A stretch of DNA of 6,851 nt, taken from contig CADBPP010000017.1 of assembly GCA_902796565.1 (NCBI GenBank), positions 1 through 6,851 on the forward strand. Direction: 5' to 3'. This document shows positions 4,821 to 6,851 of this stretch, piece by piece. The notes below the pieces were generated by a model. It saw nothing but the letters and a program-made list of their open reading frames with translations. It had not been told where the DNA came from and did no database searches. Both the position numbers and the translations under genes were made by a program. Every line of letters begins with the position of its first letter. The stretch's first letter is position 1. This DNA comes from an uncultured Eubacteriales bacterium (GTDB lineage: Bacteria; Bacillota; Clostridia; Eubacteriales; Anaerofustaceae).

Positions 4821-6056
4821 TCAGTCCCATTCTTCCCAGTAATCCTCGGCATCTTCATAGTCCCAGAAGTCGTCATAGTAGTCATAGTAGAAGTCATCCG
4901 GATGAACGTAATCACCGGCATTGAACGGATCGGAATTCGTTGTCGGCTTAGGTGTAGTTCGTCTCGGTGTCGGCGTGGGTTTCGGTGTTGACACCGGTCT
5001 TGCGGTCGTCCTGGGTCTGGTAGTAGGCTCGACCACAACCTTATGGAATTCACCGTTCAGGTAGTAAGAATCATAGTTGTATTTCTCGTGATACTCATAC
5101 TCATAAACATTTTGCTCAGTTGTGATCGTCACATGGCATTTCACGATGCGTTCCAGTCCGTTGATCTCCATCGCCCTTCTCAGATCACCAGGCAGAAAGA
5201 GGGAGTTATCAAGATGAAGATGACGAAGAGCATACATGGCATAAAGGCCCAGATCAATCGCTTTCCCACGATCGTCCTCTTCTTCATAGTTTTCATCCGC
5301 CTCTACATCCAGCGTAACGGTCTCCACCCAGGTCTCTTTGCCGTTTTGCACCTCGATCGCTGACTGGATGTCCACAGAAAAACTCTCCGTAAAGCCCGCC
5401 AACTCCTTATTCCGGTCTCTGTCAGACAGATCGTCCCGGATTTCTTCCTCCATATCCTCGTCATACCTTGCGGCCCGGGCCAGAAAGTCCTCGAGGTTTT
5501 GCTCGTGTTGTATTCTCAACTGGTTTATCTGCCACTCTTCAAACCGTGCCTGTATGGTCTCATAATTGGTCAGAAGGACAGCCGCCAGGGCGATCACTGC
5601 GATCGAGATCACGACGAGCCAGAAACCTGTTTTTTTATGCTTCCTGTCCTTCCCTTCGTCTTGAGATACTGAATCAACGTGATCCGGTACCCGGCCATAC
5701 TTCTGCCCTTCTGCAGTTTTAGAGGACGATCCCGATTCCTTGGAATCAGATGATTCTTGGGGAGTTGTAGATTTCTCCACATCGGGGGCGTAAGCGGCAC
5801 CGTTAGGGGAGTTGTTGATCTGACCGGAAGAAAGATCGTCTCCGATCATATCAAGAAACTCGCCATCGTCCTCATCCATCGGCTGATCATCCCCTGAATC
5901 CCAGCCGGAGGTCATATGAAACTCCCCGGTGTTCAGATCCATCCCCAAACCGCCGCCGGCGTTCTGCACGATATGCCCATCGGAGCCCAGCGCGTAGTCA
6001 TCATCCATCTGGTAAAGGAACTCGCCGTCATCCAGATCAAATATGTGATCGCTCAT
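4821..6056 (-). CDS. Single-pass membrane protein with acidic repeats and acidic/aromatic tail, function unknown
   Basis: I recognise no catalytic domain in this protein of 411 residues. Residues 1-75 are rich in Asp and Gly, with a near-repeat: DLDDGEFLYQMDDD at 7-20 and DEDDGEFLDMIGDD at 61-74, plus another GEF at 44-46. A Ser/Glu/Lys-rich linker leads to KHKK (139-142 region) and one membrane helix at about 144-163. The positive charges before the helix suggest the N-terminus is inside and residues 165-411 are outside. After the helix come a charged, possibly coiled-coil stretch (165-215), a folded-looking region (220-342), a Thr/Pro/Arg-rich spacer (344-373) and a tail at 385-411 made almost only of acidic and aromatic residues. 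TAAGGAG at 6064-6070 is seven bases before the ATG. It follows the UvrA-like gene by 49 bases. A surface or envelope-sensing role is conceivable but unproven. Confidence 0.85.
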   Translation of the reverse strand: MSDHIFDLDDGEFLYQMDDDYALGSDGHIVQNAGGGLGMDLNTGEFHMTSGWDSGDDQPMDEDDGEFLDMIGDDLSSGQINNSPNGAAYAPDVEKSTTPQESSDSKESGSSSKTAEGQKYGRVPDHVDSVSQDEGKDRKHKKTGFWLVVISIAVIALAAVLLTNYETIQARFEEWQINQLRIQHEQNLEDFLARAARYDEDMEEEIRDDLSDRDRNKELAGFTESFSVDIQSAIEVQNGKETWVETVTLDVEADENYEEEDDRGKAIDLGLYAMYALRHLHLDNSLFLPGDLRRAMEINGLERIVKCHVTITTEQNVYEYEYHEKYNYDSYYLNGEFHKVVVEPTTRPRTTARPVSTPKPTPTPRRTTPKPTTNSDPFNAGDYVHPDDFYYDYYDDFWDYEDAEDYWEEWD

Positions 6057-6105
6057 TTCTATTCTCCTTAAGCATTCCGGCGATCCTGATACCGAGAATC
6101 ACTCA

Positions 6106-6851
6106 TCAGATAAACCGGCCTGTTATACTTCCGCTGCAGCGCCTGATTTCATCCGGCGTACCGCACGCAACGATCCTGCCGCCGTCCTCGCCGCCTCCAG
6201 GTCCCATATCGATGATGTAGTCCGCGGAACGGATCACGTCCAGATCATGCTCGATCACAATCACAGTCGCGCCGTGGTCGATCAGCGTCTGGAATACGCT
6301 CAGAAGCGTTTCCACATCCTTCGGATGCAGGCCGATCGTCGGCTCGTCAAAAACGAAAACCGAATCATTCTGCTGCCGTCCCATCTCAGACGCAAGCTTC
6401 AGCCGCTGGGCTTCGCCGCCGGACAGTCCCGGCGTTTCCTCACCAAGCGTCAGGTAGCCGAGGCCGAGATCGCGCAGGATCTCCAGCCTTGGTTTTACCG
6501 CCTTCATTTCCCTGCAGAAGCCGAGCGCGGAATTGACGTCCATATCCATCAGCTCCGGCAGAGAACGCTCCGCTCCGGATCTGTTTGTATAGCGGATCTT
6601 CTTGGCCTCATTGCCATAGCGACTGCCGCGGCAGTCGGGACACGGGATATTCACATCCGGAAGAAACTGAACGTCCAGAGAGATCTGTCCTGTTCCGTCA
6701 CAGACCGGGCACCGGAGCGAGCCCGTGTTATAAGAGAACGCCCCGGCTTTATACCCAAACCGCTTCGCTGCTCCGGTCCCTGCGTAGATCTTCCGAAGCT
6801 CATCGTGCACGTTTGCGTAAGTGGCCACGGTAGAACGGACGTTGATGCCGA
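6106..6851 (-). CDS. UvrA-family ABC ATPase (excinuclease subunit A paralogue), C-terminal part, cut by window edge
   Basis: The visible 247 residues are the C-terminal portion of a UvrA-type protein, the DNA damage-sensing ATPase of nucleotide excision repair or a related resistance/repair paralogue. The numbering starts at the first full codon, at 6847-6849. The zinc-binding module is C47-x2-C50-x19-C70-x2-C73 (CPVC ... CPDC). The second ABC domain shows signature LSGGEAQRLKLA from residue 142, Walker B VFVFDEPT from 164, then GLHP, and the switch histidine in VIEHD (H201). The matching Walker A lies outside the window. The edge sequence GINVRSTVATY differs from the RSNPATYTG of canonical UvrA as I recall it, so a UvrA-like paralogue is more likely than the housekeeping protein. 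The GTG at 6826-6828 is an internal valine codon, not a start. The stop is 49 bases before the membrane protein gene. Confidence 0.92.
   Translation of the reverse strand, partial: GINVRSTVATYANVHDELRKIYAGTGAAKRFGYKAGAFSYNTGSLRCPVCDGTGQISLDVQFLPDVNIPCPDCRGSRYGNEAKKIRYTNRSGAERSLPELMDMDVNSALGFCREMKAVKPRLEILRDLGLGYLTLGEETPGLSGGEAQRLKLASEMGRQQNDSVFVFDEPTIGLHPKDVETLLSVFQTLIDHGATVIVIEHDLDVIRSADYIIDMGPGGGEDGGRIVACGTPDEIRRCSGSITGRFI

Noticed and set aside
4038..4991. Long plus-strand open frame (317 codons) opposite the DUF5131 gene and the end of the membrane protein gene
   Set aside because: It is antisense to two strongly supported minus-strand genes, has no recognisable domain, and reflects codon bias of the opposite strand.
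6826..6828. GTG as the start of a 240-residue UvrA-like protein
   Set aside because: Family sequence (GINVRST) continues upstream in frame to the window edge, so this is an internal valine codon.

Overview
The window looks like a chromosomal stretch from a bacterium of the Clostridia (Bacillota), probably a gut-type Lachnospiraceae or Oscillospiraceae relative. This is inferred from AGGAGG-type ribosome binding sites, dense co-directional packing, the flavor of the UvrA paralogue and of the Gp37/Gp68-like (DUF5131) protein, and a membrane protein with an acidic/aromatic tail of a kind I associate with that group. No sequence search was possible. Every supported gene is on the minus strand, so transcription runs from high to low coordinates. 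I see no convincing plus-strand gene, RNA gene, CRISPR array or terminator.

Read in transcription order, the window opens with the C-terminal part of a UvrA-family ABC ATPase (6106-6851, cut by the right edge). Next come a single-pass membrane protein with repeated acidic motifs and a striking Asp/Glu/Tyr/Trp tail (4821-6056), and a DUF5131 protein (3894-4781). The DUF5131 gene appears to start at a CTG codon; the first in-frame ATG would remove its N-terminal three-cysteine motif. An isochorismatase/nicotinamidase-like hydrolase follows (3341-3856), overlapping a membrane-anchored HSL-type alpha/beta hydrolase (2361-3344). Then come a 112-residue protein of unknown function (2011-2349), a Nudix hydrolase (1378-1938), an Isf-like iron-sulfur flavoprotein (842-1381) and a GNAT acetyltransferase (151-717).

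The spacing suggests one or more operons: two 4-base ATGA overlaps between intact genes and gaps of 11-72 bases elsewhere. The functions (DNA repair-type ATPase, small-molecule hydrolases, flavoprotein, acetyltransferase) do not form an obvious pathway. They look like a collection of accessory metabolic and detoxification enzymes, not a dedicated system.

The places most worth attention are the CTG-started DUF5131 gene and the gap 714-845. That gap holds a 43-codon reading frame joined to both neighbours by ATGA overlaps but broken by one TGA. Also notable are the unusual tail and N-terminal repeats of the membrane protein, the small conserved-looking orphan at 2011-2349, and a decayed IS200/IS605-like transposase fragment at the left edge.
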